A stretch of 64,000 nt of DNA from Bradyrhizobium sp. GTDB lineage: Bacteria; Pseudomonadota; Alphaproteobacteria; Rhizobiales; Xanthobacteraceae. Under the pieces are notes generated by a model. The model saw nothing but the letters and a program-made list of their open reading frames with translations, ran no database searches and was not told the origin of the DNA. Each line of letters opens with the position of its first letter. Position 1 is the stretch's first letter. This document shows, piece by piece, positions 41,261-50,240 of this stretch. The translations under genes and the position numbers were made by a program. Where the stretch lies: assembly GCF_022844465.1 (NCBI RefSeq), contig NZ_JALHLP010000020.1, positions 1 through 64,000 of the forward strand. Direction: 5' to 3'.

Positions 41261-41851
41261 TCAGCGCAGCGCCTTTTCGATCTCGACCTTCAGCACGGTG
41301 TCGAGATTTGCCGGCGTCACCGGCCCGACCATTTTGTAGAGAATGGTGCCCTCGCGGCCGACCACGAAGGTCTCGGGCACGCCATAGACGCCCCATTCGA
41401 TCGAGCCGCGGCCGTTGCTGTCGACGCCGACCATGCTGAACGGATTGCCGTAGCGGCCGAGGAAGCGGCGGGCGTTTTCGGCGGAATCCTTGTAGTTGAT
41501 GCCGACGATCTGCAGCCGGGTGTCCCGGGCAAGCGCGGTCAGGAGCGGGGCTTCCTCGTGGCAGGGCACGCACCAGGAGGCCCAGACATTGACCACGGAA
41601 ACCTTGCCCTTGAACGCCGCAGGGTCGAGCCCGGGCACCGCAGCCCCATTCTGGACAAGGCCCGGCAGCGGCGGCAGCGCCGTTTGCGGCGCCGGGCGGC
41701 CGATCAGCGCGGACGGTATCTTCGAGGGGTCTCCGCCATAGAGCCGGACGAGGAAAAGCGCGGCAACCGCGATGAAGCCGATCAGCGGCAGCGCCACCAC
41801 CCAGCGCCGGCTGCGCGGCGATCCGTCAGAGCTTGCCGGCGCGCGCATCAT
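41261..41851 (-). CDS. ccmG: Thiol:disulfide interchange protein CcmG (DsbE)
   Basis: The 196-residue membrane-anchored thioredoxin keeps apocytochrome haem-site cysteines reduced. One N-terminal helix (VVALPLIGFIAVAALFLVRL) is followed by the domain with active site WCVPCHEEAP, the acidic GINYKDS segment and GVYGVPETFVV with the cis-proline. The start overlaps the ccmD stop (ATGA). In B. japonicum this gene is called cycY. Confidence 0.96.
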   Translation of the reverse strand: MMRAPASSDGSPRSRRWVVALPLIGFIAVAALFLVRLYGGDPSKIPSALIGRPAPQTALPPLPGLVQNGAAVPGLDPAAFKGKVSVVNVWASWCVPCHEEAPLLTALARDTRLQIVGINYKDSAENARRFLGRYGNPFSMVGVDSNGRGSIEWGVYGVPETFVVGREGTILYKMVGPVTPANLDTVLKVEIEKALR

Positions 41852-42024
41852 AGGTCCGTCGCCTGGCGGCCGGAGCGCCGGGTCACGCCGCTGGCTTCGA
41901 GGTCGCGCAGCCGCGCCTTCTGCCGGCGATAGTCCAGCGCGATCCAGGTGACGAGAAGCAACACGGTGGCGGCCACCAGCGTGTAGGACGTCACGACAAA
42001 GCTGGCGTAGGGACCGAGCGACAT
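41848..42024 (-). CDS. ccmD: Haem exporter protein CcmD
   Basis: A 58-residue frame between ccmC and ccmG: MSLGPYASFVVTSYTLV starts the single membrane helix, followed by LDYRRQKARLRDLEASG, the usual basic cytoplasmic tail of CcmD. CcmD releases haem-loaded CcmE from the CcmABC complex. Four bases overlap with ccmG, and four bases separate it from ccmC. In B. japonicum it is cycX. Confidence 0.9.
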   Translation of the reverse strand: MSLGPYASFVVTSYTLVAATVLLLVTWIALDYRRQKARLRDLEASGVTRRSGRQATDL

Positions 42025-42028
42025 CGTC

Positions 42029-42760
42029 TCAGGCCGCCTGCCGGCTGGCTTGCATCATCTGCAAGCTGCGCACGCGGCGGCGCAGGATCTCGTTGCGCAT
42101 CGCCGCCAGATGCAGCGTGACGAACAGCAGTGAAAATCCGATCGCCATCACCAGCAAGGGAATCAGGAACGCGCGATCGAGCGATGGGCCGCCCATCCTG
42201 AGCACCGAGGCCGGTTGATGCAGCGTATTCCACCAGTCGACCGAGAACTTGATAATCGGCAGGTTGATCGCGCCGACCAAAGTGAGGATGGCGGCGGCTC
42301 GCGCCGCCCGCGAGGGGTCTTCCACCGCGCGCCACAGCGCGATCAGGCCGAGATACATCAGGAACAGGATCAGCACCGAGGTCAGGCGGGCGTCCCATTC
42401 CCAGTAGGTGCCCCACATCGGCCGTCCCCACAGCGAGCCCGTGACCAGCGCCAGGAAAGTAAAGGCGGCGCCGATCGGGGCGGCCGCTTTCGCCGCGACG
42501 TCGGCCAGCGGATGCCGCCATACCAGCGTGCCCAGCGCGGCGAGACTCATCACGCCCCAGACGAACATCGAAAGCCACGCGTTCGGCACATGGACGAACA
42601 TGATCTTGACGGTGGCGCCCTGCTGATAGTCGTCGGGCGCCATCGCCGACTGATACAGCCCGACCAGCAACAGCATAGTGGTCGCGCCAGCGAGCCAGGG
42701 CAGCACGCGCGCCGTCAGCGACAGGAAGCGGGTGGGGTTGGCGAGGTCGATCAGCGTCAT
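42029..42760 (-). CDS. ccmC: Haem exporter protein CcmC
   Basis: The 243-residue membrane protein loads haem onto CcmE. Six helices are visible, with the tryptophan-rich WWD-type segment GTYWEWDARLTSVLILFLMY between helices and histidines in VHVPNAW and WNTLHQP expected to hold haem. AGGATGCC precedes ATG 42760; the frame is open further upstream but without likeness. In B. japonicum it is cycZ. It is 103 bases from ccmB. Confidence 0.96.
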   Translation of the reverse strand: MTLIDLANPTRFLSLTARVLPWLAGATTMLLLVGLYQSAMAPDDYQQGATVKIMFVHVPNAWLSMFVWGVMSLAALGTLVWRHPLADVAAKAAAPIGAAFTFLALVTGSLWGRPMWGTYWEWDARLTSVLILFLMYLGLIALWRAVEDPSRAARAAAILTLVGAINLPIIKFSVDWWNTLHQPASVLRMGGPSLDRAFLIPLLVMAIGFSLLFVTLHLAAMRNEILRRRVRSLQMMQASRQAA

Positions 42761-42863
42761 GGCATCCTGATAGTCGTCAGATGCGGGGCAGGCAATGCGG
42801 CCAGCCCGGTTTTCGAGTCGGTTTCTTGCCCGGCTCCGCGAGAGTTGATGGACTCGATCACGC

Positions 42864-43532
42864 TCAGTCCAGGCCGTGCCGCAGGCTGGCCGCGGCAGCA
42901 AACGGGCCGATGACAAGACTGGCCAGCGAAAGCGCGCAAAGAATCGAAAACGGCGTGCCGAACGCCAGCGGCCCGGTGATGGCGGCCTGCGAAGCGGCGA
43001 CGCCGAAGATCAGCACCGGGATCGAGAGCGGCAGCACCAGCACCGCCAGCAACAGACCGCCCCGGTGCAAGGTCACGGCGAGCGCCGCGCCGATCATGCC
43101 GGTGAACGTCAACGCCGGCGTTCCCGCCAGCAGCGTCAGCGCCACCGCCGAGGTCGCGGCGGCGTCGAGATTGAGCAATAGTCCGAGCACGGGCGTCGCC
43201 ACGACCAGCGGCAGGCCGGCGGCGAGCCAGTGCGCCAGCGCCTTGGCGGCGCAGGCCAGTTCCAGCGGCGTGCGGCCCATCACGATCAGGTCGAGCGAGC
43301 CGTCCTCGTGGTCGGCCATGAACAGCCGGTCGAGCGTGAGCAGGCTGGCGAGCAGCGCGCCAAGCCAGAGGATCGCCGGCCCCAGCCGCGTCAGCAGCGC
43401 CAGATCGGGGCCGATCGCAAACGGCATCAGCACGGTGACGGTGAGGAAGAACAGCACGCCGATCAGCGCCCCGCCGCCGACGCGAAGCGCGATCCTGATA
43501 TCGCGCCGAATCAGCGCGGCGAGGGCGGTCAT
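42864..43532 (-). CDS. ccmB: Haem exporter permease CcmB
   Basis: The 222-residue permease has six helices; LTLDRLFMADHEDGSLDLIV and GTPALTFTGMIGAALAV are family phrases. With CcmA it forms the ABC module that drives haem chaperone release. ATG 43532 overlaps the ccmA stop codon (ATGA). In B. japonicum it is cycW. Confidence 0.95.
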   Translation of the reverse strand: MTALAALIRRDIRIALRVGGGALIGVLFFLTVTVLMPFAIGPDLALLTRLGPAILWLGALLASLLTLDRLFMADHEDGSLDLIVMGRTPLELACAAKALAHWLAAGLPLVVATPVLGLLLNLDAAATSAVALTLLAGTPALTFTGMIGAALAVTLHRGGLLLAVLVLPLSIPVLIFGVAASQAAITGPLAFGTPFSILCALSLASLVIGPFAAAASLRHGLD

Positions 43533-44128
43533 GCCGCGCCTCCCATGCGCAATTCCCGTGTCGCGATCCCGAGTGGGGTGTGGGTGGCGGCGAGGATGAT
43601 GCCGCCGTCTTCGAGATGGTCGCGCATCACCCCGGCGAACAGGTCCTGCCCGGCCGCATCGAGCGCCGAAGTCGGCTCGTCCAGCAGCCAGACCGGCCGC
43701 CGCACCGCGAGCAGGCGGGCGATCGACAGCCGCCGCCGCTGGCCGGCGGACAGATAGGCCGCCGGCAGATGCGTGGCATGGCCGAGCCTGACGGCGGCCA
43801 GGCATTGGCCGATATCTTCGATGCCGCCGCCGAAATCCCGCCAGAACGACAGGTTTTCGGCCACGCTGAGAGCGGGTTTCAGCGCGTCGCGATGGCCGAG
43901 ATAATGGGCTTGCTCCGGCAGCGTCAGTTCGGCCGCGCCGCCGTCGAGGCCAATCGATCCGCCGGCCGGCGCCAGCAGGCCCGCGACAAGCCGCAACAGC
44001 GATGTCTTGCCCGATCCGTTCGGACCGACCACGGCCAGCGCCTGGCCGGAATCGGCCTCGAAATCAAGGCCGGAGAACACCTCGCGACCGCCCCTGATAC
44101 AGCTGACATGGCGTCCCGAGAGCCGCAT
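43529..44128 (-). CDS. ccmA: Haem exporter ATPase CcmA
   Basis: The 199-residue ATPase has Walker A VGPNGSGKTSL, signature LSAGQRRRLSIARLL and Walker B VWLLDEPTSALD. It begins the ccmABCDG operon and is divergent from acnA; this acnA-cycV arrangement is known from B. japonicum. CcmE, F and H are not in the window and must be elsewhere. Confidence 0.95.
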   Translation of the reverse strand: MRLSGRHVSCIRGGREVFSGLDFEADSGQALAVVGPNGSGKTSLLRLVAGLLAPAGGSIGLDGGAAELTLPEQAHYLGHRDALKPALSVAENLSFWRDFGGGIEDIGQCLAAVRLGHATHLPAAYLSAGQRRRLSIARLLAVRRPVWLLDEPTSALDAAGQDLFAGVMRDHLEDGGIILAATHTPLGIATRELRMGGAA

Positions 44129-44156
44129 TTTGCCCCTTCAAACCTGTCGAAATTGA

Positions 44157-44172
44157 CTGGCGAACGCGCCAG
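44157..44172. promoter_or_regulatory. Inverted repeat upstream of ccmA
   Basis: CTGGCG and CGCCAG flank AACG, a perfect 6-4-6 inverted repeat 29 bases upstream of the ccmA start, in the divergent ccmA-acnA spacer. It could be a regulator site or a leader hairpin; no regulator is recognised. Confidence 0.3.
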
Positions 44173-44219
44173 AATTTGTGGGCGCATCGCTGCAGCGCCA
44201 TTGTCGGTGTGGCGGCGCT

Positions 44220-44236
44220 TCTGGAAAGATTCTATA
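44220..44236 (+). promoter_or_regulatory. Irr-like iron control box (ICE-like) upstream of acnA
   Basis: TCTGGAA-AGA-TTCTATA matches the rhizobial Irr consensus TTTAGAA-N3-TTCTAAA at 11 of 14 arm positions. It lies 114 bases before the acnA ATG in the divergent spacer. Aconitase needs an iron-sulfur cluster and is a logical target for iron control. This is a visual match only. Confidence 0.4.
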
Positions 44237-44349
44237 AGCCCGGAACTTGATGCAGCACACAACCGGCGGCTGCAAGCCAATAGGCCAGCCTTGATCAACG
44301 GTGTTTAAATACCCTTTCGGGGTGTCGCCGATAATTGGGATTTCCTGAC

Positions 44350-47070
44350 ATGACCTCGCTCGACAGCTTCAAATGCCGCAAGACCCTCAAGGTCGGTGGC
44401 AAGACCTACATTTATTACAGCCTGCCCACCGCCGAGAAGAACGGTCTGAAGGGAATTTCGAAGCTCCCCTATTCGATGAAGGTGCTGCTGGAAAACCTGC
44501 TGCGCAACGAGGACGATCGCACGGTCAAGAAAGCCGACATCGTCGCGGTGTCGAAATGGCTGAAAACACGCAAGCTCGAGCACGAAGTCGCCTTCCGCCC
44601 GGCGCGGGTGCTGATGCAGGATTTCACCGGCGTGCCGGCGGTCGTTGATCTGGCCGCGATGCGCAACGCGATGCAGGCGCTCGGCGGCGATGCCGAGAAG
44701 ATCAATCCGCTGGTGCCGGTCGATCTCGTCATCGACCACTCGGTGATCGTCAACTTCTTCGGCGACAACAAGGCGTTCGGCAAGAACGTGGTCGAGGAAT
44801 ACAAGCAGAACCAGGAGCGCTACGAGTTCCTCAAATGGGGCCAGAAGGCGTTTTCGAATTTCTCGGTGGTACCGCCCGGCACCGGCATCTGCCACCAGGT
44901 CAACCTCGAATACCTGGCGCAGACGGTGTGGACCAGGAAGGAGAAGATGACGATCGGCAACAAGACCGGCACCTTCGAGGTCGCCTATCCGGATTCGCTC
45001 GTCGGCACCGATTCGCACACCACCATGGTCAACGGCCTTGCCGTGCTCGGCTGGGGCGTTGGCGGCATCGAGGCGGAAGCCTGCATGCTCGGCCAGCCGC
45101 TGTCGATGCTGTTGCCGGAAGTCGTCGGCTTCAAGCTCAAGGGCCAGCTCAAGGAGGGCGTCACGGCCACCGACCTGGTGCTGACCGTGACCCAGATGCT
45201 GCGCAAGCAGGGCGTGGTCGGAAAGTTCGTCGAGTTCTTCGGCCCCGGCCTCGATTTTCTCTCGGTCGCGGACAAGGCGACCATTGGCAACATGGCGCCG
45301 GAATATGGCGCGACCTGCGGCTTCTTCCCGGTTGACGCCGCGACCATCGACTATCTCAAGACCTCGGGCCGCAAGGCCGACCGCGTCGCGCTGGTTGTAG
45401 CCTACGCCAAGGCGCAGGGCCTGTTCCGCACCGCCAAGGCGGCCGATCCGGTGTTCACGGCAACGCTGACGCTCGATCTCGCCGACGTCGTGCCGTCGAT
45501 GGCCGGGCCGAAGCGCCCCGAAGGCCGCGTCGCGCTGCCGGCCGTTTCCAGCGGTTTCGCCATGGCGCTGGCCGGCGAATACAAGAAGCCGGAGAACGGA
45601 TCGCAGCGCTACCCGGTCGAGAGCCGCGATTTCGATCTCGGTCATGGCGACGTCGTGATCGCCGCGATCACCTCCTGCACCAACACCTCCAACCCCAGCG
45701 TCCTGATCGGCGCGGGGCTGTTGGCGCGCAACGCCGCCGCCAAGGGCCTGAAGGCCAAGCCGTGGGTGAAGACCTCGCTCGCGCCGGGCAGCCAGGTGGT
45801 GGCGGAGTATCTTTCCAACTCCGGCCTGCAGAAGGATCTGGACAAGGTCGGCTTCAACCTGGTCGGCTTTGGCTGTACCACCTGCATCGGCAATTCGGGG
45901 CCGCTGCCGGAGGAGATTTCGAAGTCGATCAACGACAACGGGATCGTGGCCGCGGCGGTGTTGTCGGGTAACCGCAATTTCGAGGGCCGCGTCAGCCCGG
46001 ACGTGCAGGCGAACTATCTGGCATCGCCGCCCCTGGTCGTGGCCTACGCGCTGGCAGGTACGGTGACCAAGGATCTCACGGTCGAGCCGATCGGCACCGG
46101 CAAGGATGGCAAGCCGGTGTTCCTGAAGGACATCTGGCCGACCACCAAGGAGATCAACGCCTACATGAAGAAATTCGTGACCGCGACGATCTTCAAGAAA
46201 CGATACGCCGACGTGTTCAAGGGCGACGCCAACTGGCGCAAGATCAAGACCGTCGAGAGCGAGACCTACCGCTGGAACATGAGCTCGACCTACGTGCAGA
46301 ACCCGCCCTATTTCGAAGGCATGAAGAAGCAGCCCGACGCGATCAGCGACATCGTCGATGCGCGGATTCTGGCGATGTTCGGCGACAAGATCACCACCGA
46401 CCATATCTCGCCGGCGGGCTCGATCAAGCTGACCTCTCCGGCCGGAAAATTCCTCAGCGAACACCAGGTGCGCCCCGCCGACTTCAACCAGTACGGCACG
46501 CGGCGCGGCAACCACGAGATCATGATGCGCGGCACCTTTGCCAACATCCGCATCAAGAACTTCATGCTCAAGGGCGCCGACGGCAACATTCCCGAGGGCG
46601 GCCTCACCAAGCATTGGCCCGACGGGGGGCTGATGTCGATCTACGACGCGGCGATGCGGTACCAGGCCGAGCAGGTGCCGCTCGTGGTGTTCGCCGGCGC
46701 TGAATACGGCAATGGTTCATCGCGCGACTGGGCCGCCAAGGGCACCCGGCTGCTCGGCGTTCGCGCCGTGATCTGCGAGAGCTTCGAGCGCATCCACCGC
46801 TCCAACCTGGTCGGGATGGGCGTGCTGCCGCTCACCTTCGAGGGCGGTACGTCGTGGACGTCTCTGGGCCTGAAGGGCGACGAGAAGGTGACGATCCGGG
46901 GGTTGCAGGGCGACCTCAAGCCGCGCCAGACCCTGACGGCGGAGATCGTGTCCGGCGATGGCGCGCTGCAGCGCGTGCCGCTGTTGTGCCGCATCGATAC
47001 ACTCGATGAACTCGAATACTACCGTCATGGCGGCATTCTGCACTATGTGCTGCGCAAACTGGCGGCCTGA
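44350..47070 (+). CDS. acnA: Aconitate hydratase A
   Basis: The 906-residue enzyme interconverts citrate and isocitrate. Cluster ligands are in TSCTNTSNP and GCTTCIGNSGP; DSHTTMVNGLAVLGWGVGG, TTDHISPAGSI and YGNGSSRDWAAKG complete the active site. The length and wording fit the AcnA/IRP branch. ATG 44350 is used rather than the TTG at 44335; the ribosome binding site is weak. It follows the Irr-like box in the ccmA-acnA spacer. Confidence 0.98.
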   Translation: MTSLDSFKCRKTLKVGGKTYIYYSLPTAEKNGLKGISKLPYSMKVLLENLLRNEDDRTVKKADIVAVSKWLKTRKLEHEVAFRPARVLMQDFTGVPAVVDLAAMRNAMQALGGDAEKINPLVPVDLVIDHSVIVNFFGDNKAFGKNVVEEYKQNQERYEFLKWGQKAFSNFSVVPPGTGICHQVNLEYLAQTVWTRKEKMTIGNKTGTFEVAYPDSLVGTDSHTTMVNGLAVLGWGVGGIEAEACMLGQPLSMLLPEVVGFKLKGQLKEGVTATDLVLTVTQMLRKQGVVGKFVEFFGPGLDFLSVADKATIGNMAPEYGATCGFFPVDAATIDYLKTSGRKADRVALVVAYAKAQGLFRTAKAADPVFTATLTLDLADVVPSMAGPKRPEGRVALPAVSSGFAMALAGEYKKPENGSQRYPVESRDFDLGHGDVVIAAITSCTNTSNPSVLIGAGLLARNAAAKGLKAKPWVKTSLAPGSQVVAEYLSNSGLQKDLDKVGFNLVGFGCTTCIGNSGPLPEEISKSINDNGIVAAAVLSGNRNFEGRVSPDVQANYLASPPLVVAYALAGTVTKDLTVEPIGTGKDGKPVFLKDIWPTTKEINAYMKKFVTATIFKKRYADVFKGDANWRKIKTVESETYRWNMSSTYVQNPPYFEGMKKQPDAISDIVDARILAMFGDKITTDHISPAGSIKLTSPAGKFLSEHQVRPADFNQYGTRRGNHEIMMRGTFANIRIKNFMLKGADGNIPEGGLTKHWPDGGLMSIYDAAMRYQAEQVPLVVFAGAEYGNGSSRDWAAKGTRLLGVRAVICESFERIHRSNLVGMGVLPLTFEGGTSWTSLGLKGDEKVTIRGLQGDLKPRQTLTAEIVSGDGALQRVPLLCRIDTLDELEYYRHGGILHYVLRKLAA

Positions 47071-47123
47071 CGCCGATTTGCGATCAGCGCCTCACTGCTA
47101 AGTGAGTGGCGAGCAAGGAGAAG

Positions 47124-47146
47124 GCGGCCTATGAAAGGCCGCTTTC
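47124..47146 (+). terminator. Probable terminator of acnA
   Basis: GCGGCCT and AGGCCGC form a seven-base stem with loop ATGAA, followed by TTTCG, 53 bases after the acnA stop. The T tract is short. Confidence 0.55.
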
Positions 47147-47219
47147 GCGCGTCTGCGGCGCGCTTTTGGGACCAGATCATGTTGAGTGAGAACACCACGC
47201 GCTATCGCCAGGCGGCGGC

Positions 47220-47975
47220 ATGACGGCGACAGCGGCTTATCGCTGCGTTCCGGGATGGTCCGGGGCGCTCGGCTTCTGCGCGATGGTGGCCATCGTCAGC
47301 CCGGCCCATGCCGATCCCCGCGCCGTGGTCGAACTGTTCACTTCCCAAGGTTGTTCGTCATGTCCGCCGGCTGACAGGATCATCGGCGAACTCGCCAAGG
47401 ATCCCTCCATCATCGCGCTGAGCATGCCGATCGACTATTGGGATTATCTGGGCTGGAAGGACACTCTGGCGGATTCGCGGTTCAGTGCGCGTCAGAAGGC
47501 GTATTCGCTTATGCGCGGCGATCGCAACGTCTATACGCCGCAGGTGATAGTCAATGGTTCGGCACATGTGCTGGGCAGCGACCGCGGCGGCATCGAGGGC
47601 GCCATCAGCAATACCCAGAAGACCGATGGCGTGATGTCGGTGCCGGTGACGATGACGTTGACCGGCAAGCTGATCAACATCTCGGTGGCAAACGGCAAGG
47701 CGGCGTCGCGCGGCGAGGTGTGGATCGGTTCGGTCTCGAAGGCGGTTCCGATCACGATCGGACGCGGCGAAAATCGCGGCCGGCGCGTGACCTATCACAA
47801 CGTGGTGCGCGATCTCGTAAAGGTGGGCGAGTGGAACGGCAGTTCGGAAAGCTGGACCGTGCCGCTTGAGAGCATTTCCCGCGAGGGTGTCGATGCCGCG
47901 GTCGTCTATGTCCAGGACGGCAATATCGAGAAGCCAGGCGTCATGCTGGGCGCCGCCTACACCGCGCTTCGCTAG
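47220..47975 (+). CDS. Exported DUF1223 (thioredoxin-like) protein
   Basis: The 251-residue protein has a signal peptide (ALGFCAMVAIVSPAHA, cut near residue 31) and a DUF1223 domain with the redox-like motif TSQGCSSCPPADRI, followed by MPIDYWDYLGWKD and VYTPQVIVNG. The fold is related to glutaredoxins, and the CSSC pair suggests thiol chemistry, but no function is proven. ATG 47220 lies 149 bases after acnA. Confidence 0.9.
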   Translation: MTATAAYRCVPGWSGALGFCAMVAIVSPAHADPRAVVELFTSQGCSSCPPADRIIGELAKDPSIIALSMPIDYWDYLGWKDTLADSRFSARQKAYSLMRGDRNVYTPQVIVNGSAHVLGSDRGGIEGAISNTQKTDGVMSVPVTMTLTGKLINISVANGKAASRGEVWIGSVSKAVPITIGRGENRGRRVTYHNVVRDLVKVGEWNGSSESWTVPLESISREGVDAAVVYVQDGNIEKPGVMLGAAYTALR

Positions 47976-48415
47976 GGCATGATCCCATCGCGGGTAAACT
48001 CGATCCCAGCAAACGAAAAAGGACCAACTTTCGTTGGCCCAGTGTGTCGAGATCAAATCCCTCTGCGTTGGGAATTCACTCCCCCTGCGAACAGGCCCGG
48101 TCCCGACGGCCCCGGGGGGCTGGGGGCTGAGGAATCCGGAACCGAAAGAACCGGGCCATCGCAGTGATTCTTTATGCCAAGTCAGCGGGGCGGTCGGTGG
48201 GCAGAAGTGGGGCAGCAATAAGATTCCGCTAACGATCCCGTGAATCGTCTGTTTCTGCCAGATCGGAGGAGTCGGGAGGGCCTCAGCCGTTTCCCCTGCG
48301 TTTACAATCCACTTGCAGCGCCCGGCGGTTGGCGCGATCATGGCTTCTTTGGCGCGCTCCCGGACCGGGATCCGTTTCGGAACGCGAGGGCGCCGGTCAC
48401 GCCAGGAGACGCGCC
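47976..48415. other. Intergenic region upstream of the DUF2794 gene, no gene recognised
   Basis: These 440 bases hold no frame with protein likeness. Two structured spots stand out: CCAACTTTCGTTGG near 48023, with flanking A-rich sequence, and GGCCCGGT/ACCGGGCC arms (48094-48101 and 48150-48157). A small RNA or a long leader cannot be excluded. Confidence 0.45.
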
Positions 48416-48787
48416 ATGAGCTCGATGTCGGAGGACGCCGATCCAAGCGAGAGTCGCGCGGCGGCGCGCGCCGTCGCAGCGATCCCGCCGCCAAATCGCG
48501 TCACATTCAACCGTCTCGAACTCAACCGAATCCTGAACCTGTACGGGCGAATGGTTGCCGATGGCGAGTGGCGCGACTACGCCATCGACTTCCTGAAGGA
48601 CCGGGCGGTGTTCTCGGTGTTCCGCCGCGCTTCCGAAGTTCCGATCTATCGCATCGAGAAGGACCCGCGGCTGGCGCGCAAGCAAGGCATGTACAGCGTA
48701 ATCTCGGCGACCGGCCTGATCATGCGCCGCGGCCACGAGCTCGAGCGGGTGCTGCTGGTCATCGACCGCAAGCTGGCCGTGGTGTGA
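48416..48787 (+). CDS. DUF2794-family protein
   Basis: The 123-residue cytosolic protein has the compact DUF2794 core: VTFNRLELNRILNLYGRMVA, WRDYAIDFLKDRAVFSVFRR and PLYRIEK-like PIYRIEKDPRLARKQG. It is found in alphaproteobacteria and uncharacterised. AGGAGACGCGCC precedes ATG 48416; the frame is open upstream without likeness. Confidence 0.88.
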   Translation: MSSMSEDADPSESRAAARAVAAIPPPNRVTFNRLELNRILNLYGRMVADGEWRDYAIDFLKDRAVFSVFRRASEVPIYRIEKDPRLARKQGMYSVISATGLIMRRGHELERVLLVIDRKLAVV

Positions 48788-48825
48788 TCGCGCCACCCCT
48801 GCAACAAGGAATCGGCCGGGCGTAG

Positions 48826-49362
48826 CTATGCGCCGTCGCTCGGCAGGGTGGTCGAGCCTTCACCGAGCGGGCGCTGCATCATAACCGTGTCAAGCCAGCG
48901 GCCGAACTTGAAGCCGACATCGGGGTGGGTTCCGATCATCTGAAATCCGGTCCTGGCGTGCACACCGATCGAGCCGGCGTTGGCGGAATCGCCGATCACG
49001 GCGATCATCTGCCGATAGCCGCGGGCCTCGCATTCGGCGATCAGCCGCTGCATCAAATGCAGGCCGATGCCGCGGCGCTGGATGGCGGGCTGCAGATAGA
49101 CCGAGTTCTCCACCGTGAAGCGGTAGGCCGGCCGCGGCCGGTAGGGGCCGGCATAGGCATATCCGATCACGCGGCCGTCGACCGTGGCGACAAGATAGGG
49201 AAAGCCGCCGTCCACCAGCGCCCTGAACCGACGCGTCATCTCGGCCAGATCGGGCGGGATCAGCTCGAAGGTGGCGGTGCCGTAGCGCACCGCGTGTTCG
49301 TATATTTCAGTGATGGCGGCGAGGTCGGCCTCGGTGGCGGGCCGGATTTCGGGAGCAGTCAT
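48826..49362 (-). CDS. GNAT N-acetyltransferase (phosphinothricin acetyltransferase-like)
   Basis: The 178-residue protein has the GNAT fold: IRPATEADLAAITEIYEHAV, YAYAGPYRPRPAYRFTVENSVYL, the acetyl-CoA loop QRRGIGLHLMQ and GVHARTGFQMIGTHPDVGFKFGRW. The wording matches the Pat/Bar/MddA branch, which acetylates phosphinothricin, methionine sulfoximine or other small amines; the natural substrate is not known. Confidence 0.92.
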   Translation of the reverse strand: MTAPEIRPATEADLAAITEIYEHAVRYGTATFELIPPDLAEMTRRFRALVDGGFPYLVATVDGRVIGYAYAGPYRPRPAYRFTVENSVYLQPAIQRRGIGLHLMQRLIAECEARGYRQMIAVIGDSANAGSIGVHARTGFQMIGTHPDVGFKFGRWLDTVMMQRPLGEGSTTLPSDGA

Positions 49363-49396
49363 GACTGCAAGATATCAGCATACCCGAACAAAGAAA

Positions 49397-49422
49397 AAGC
49401 CCCGGTCGCAAGACCGGGGCTT
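49397..49422 (-). terminator. Intrinsic terminator of the Bax inhibitor-family gene
   Basis: AAGCCCCGGTC and GACCGGGGCTT form a perfect 11-base stem with a four-base loop (GCAA on the plus strand). On the minus strand a TTTTTCTTTG tail follows, 27 bases past the stop of the gene ending at 49449. Confidence 0.9.
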
Positions 49423-49448
49423 CAACTCGCAAACCGGGCAGGCAGCGC

Positions 49449-50240
49449 CTATTCGCGCTGTCCGAGCAGCTGCAGCAGCAGCGTGAACAGGTTGATGAAG
49501 TTCAGGTAGAGCGACAGCGCACCGGTGATCGCCGCGCGCTCCGCCACTTCGCCACCCTGGGAGGCGTAGCCGTAGATATAGTCGTTCTTCAGCCGCTGGG
49601 TGTCGAAGGCGGTGAGGCCCGCGAACACGAGGACACCGACCACCGAGACGATGAACTGCAGCATCGAGCTGGCCAGGAACAGGTTGACCACGCTGGCGAT
49701 GATGACGCCGACCAGGCCCATGAACAGGAACGACCCGAGGCCGCTCATGTCACGCTTGGTGGTATAGCCATAGAGGCTGAGCGCGCCGAAGGTCGCCGCG
49801 GTGATGAAGAACACCCGCACGATCGAGGTGTGGGTATACACCAGGAAGATCGACGACAGCGAAATGCCCATCAGCGCCGCGAACACCCAGAACAGCACCT
49901 GGGCTACGGCCGGCCGCAGCCGGTTAATGCCGGCGGAAATCGCGAACACCATCGCCAGCGGGGCGAGGATGAACAGCCACTTCAGCGGGCTGACATACAT
50001 CGCGTAGCCGAACGGGGTCAGGAACGCGTTGCCAAATTTGGCGGCGGCCCCGGCCTGATCGGTGGTCACGGCGGCCATGTAGACGCCGAGCGCCGCAAAG
50101 CCCGTGATGGCCAGGCCGATGCTCATGTAATTGTAGATGCGCAGCATATAGGAGCGCAGGCCGGCATCGACGGCGGCGGCATCGACGCGCCCGGCGGCCC
50201 GGCCGAAAGGAGAAGCGTAGTTGCGGTCTAGGTCCGACAT
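49449..50240 (-). CDS. Bax inhibitor-1/YccA-family membrane protein
   Basis: The 263-residue protein has seven hydrophobic helices after a short N-terminal tail. Family phrases include SIGLAITGFAALGVYMAA, GISLSSIFLVYTHTSIVRVF, YGYTTKRDMSGLGSFLFMGL and AFDTQRLKNDY. Bacterial members (YccA, YetJ) affect FtsH proteolysis or leak calcium; the role here is not known. ATG 50240 is preferred over a longer upstream frame. Confidence 0.93.
   Translation of the reverse strand: MSDLDRNYASPFGRAAGRVDAAAVDAGLRSYMLRIYNYMSIGLAITGFAALGVYMAAVTTDQAGAAAKFGNAFLTPFGYAMYVSPLKWLFILAPLAMVFAISAGINRLRPAVAQVLFWVFAALMGISLSSIFLVYTHTSIVRVFFITAATFGALSLYGYTTKRDMSGLGSFLFMGLVGVIIASVVNLFLASSMLQFIVSVVGVLVFAGLTAFDTQRLKNDYIYGYASQGGEVAERAAITGALSLYLNFINLFTLLLQLLGQRE

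Noticed and set aside
44305..46614. 769-codon open frame on the minus strand
   Set aside because: Antisense to acnA, whose motifs are complete. The translation is low-complexity and unlike any family.
47979..48167. 62-codon plus-strand frame after the DUF1223 gene
   Set aside because: No ribosome binding site, low-complexity translation and no likeness to known proteins.
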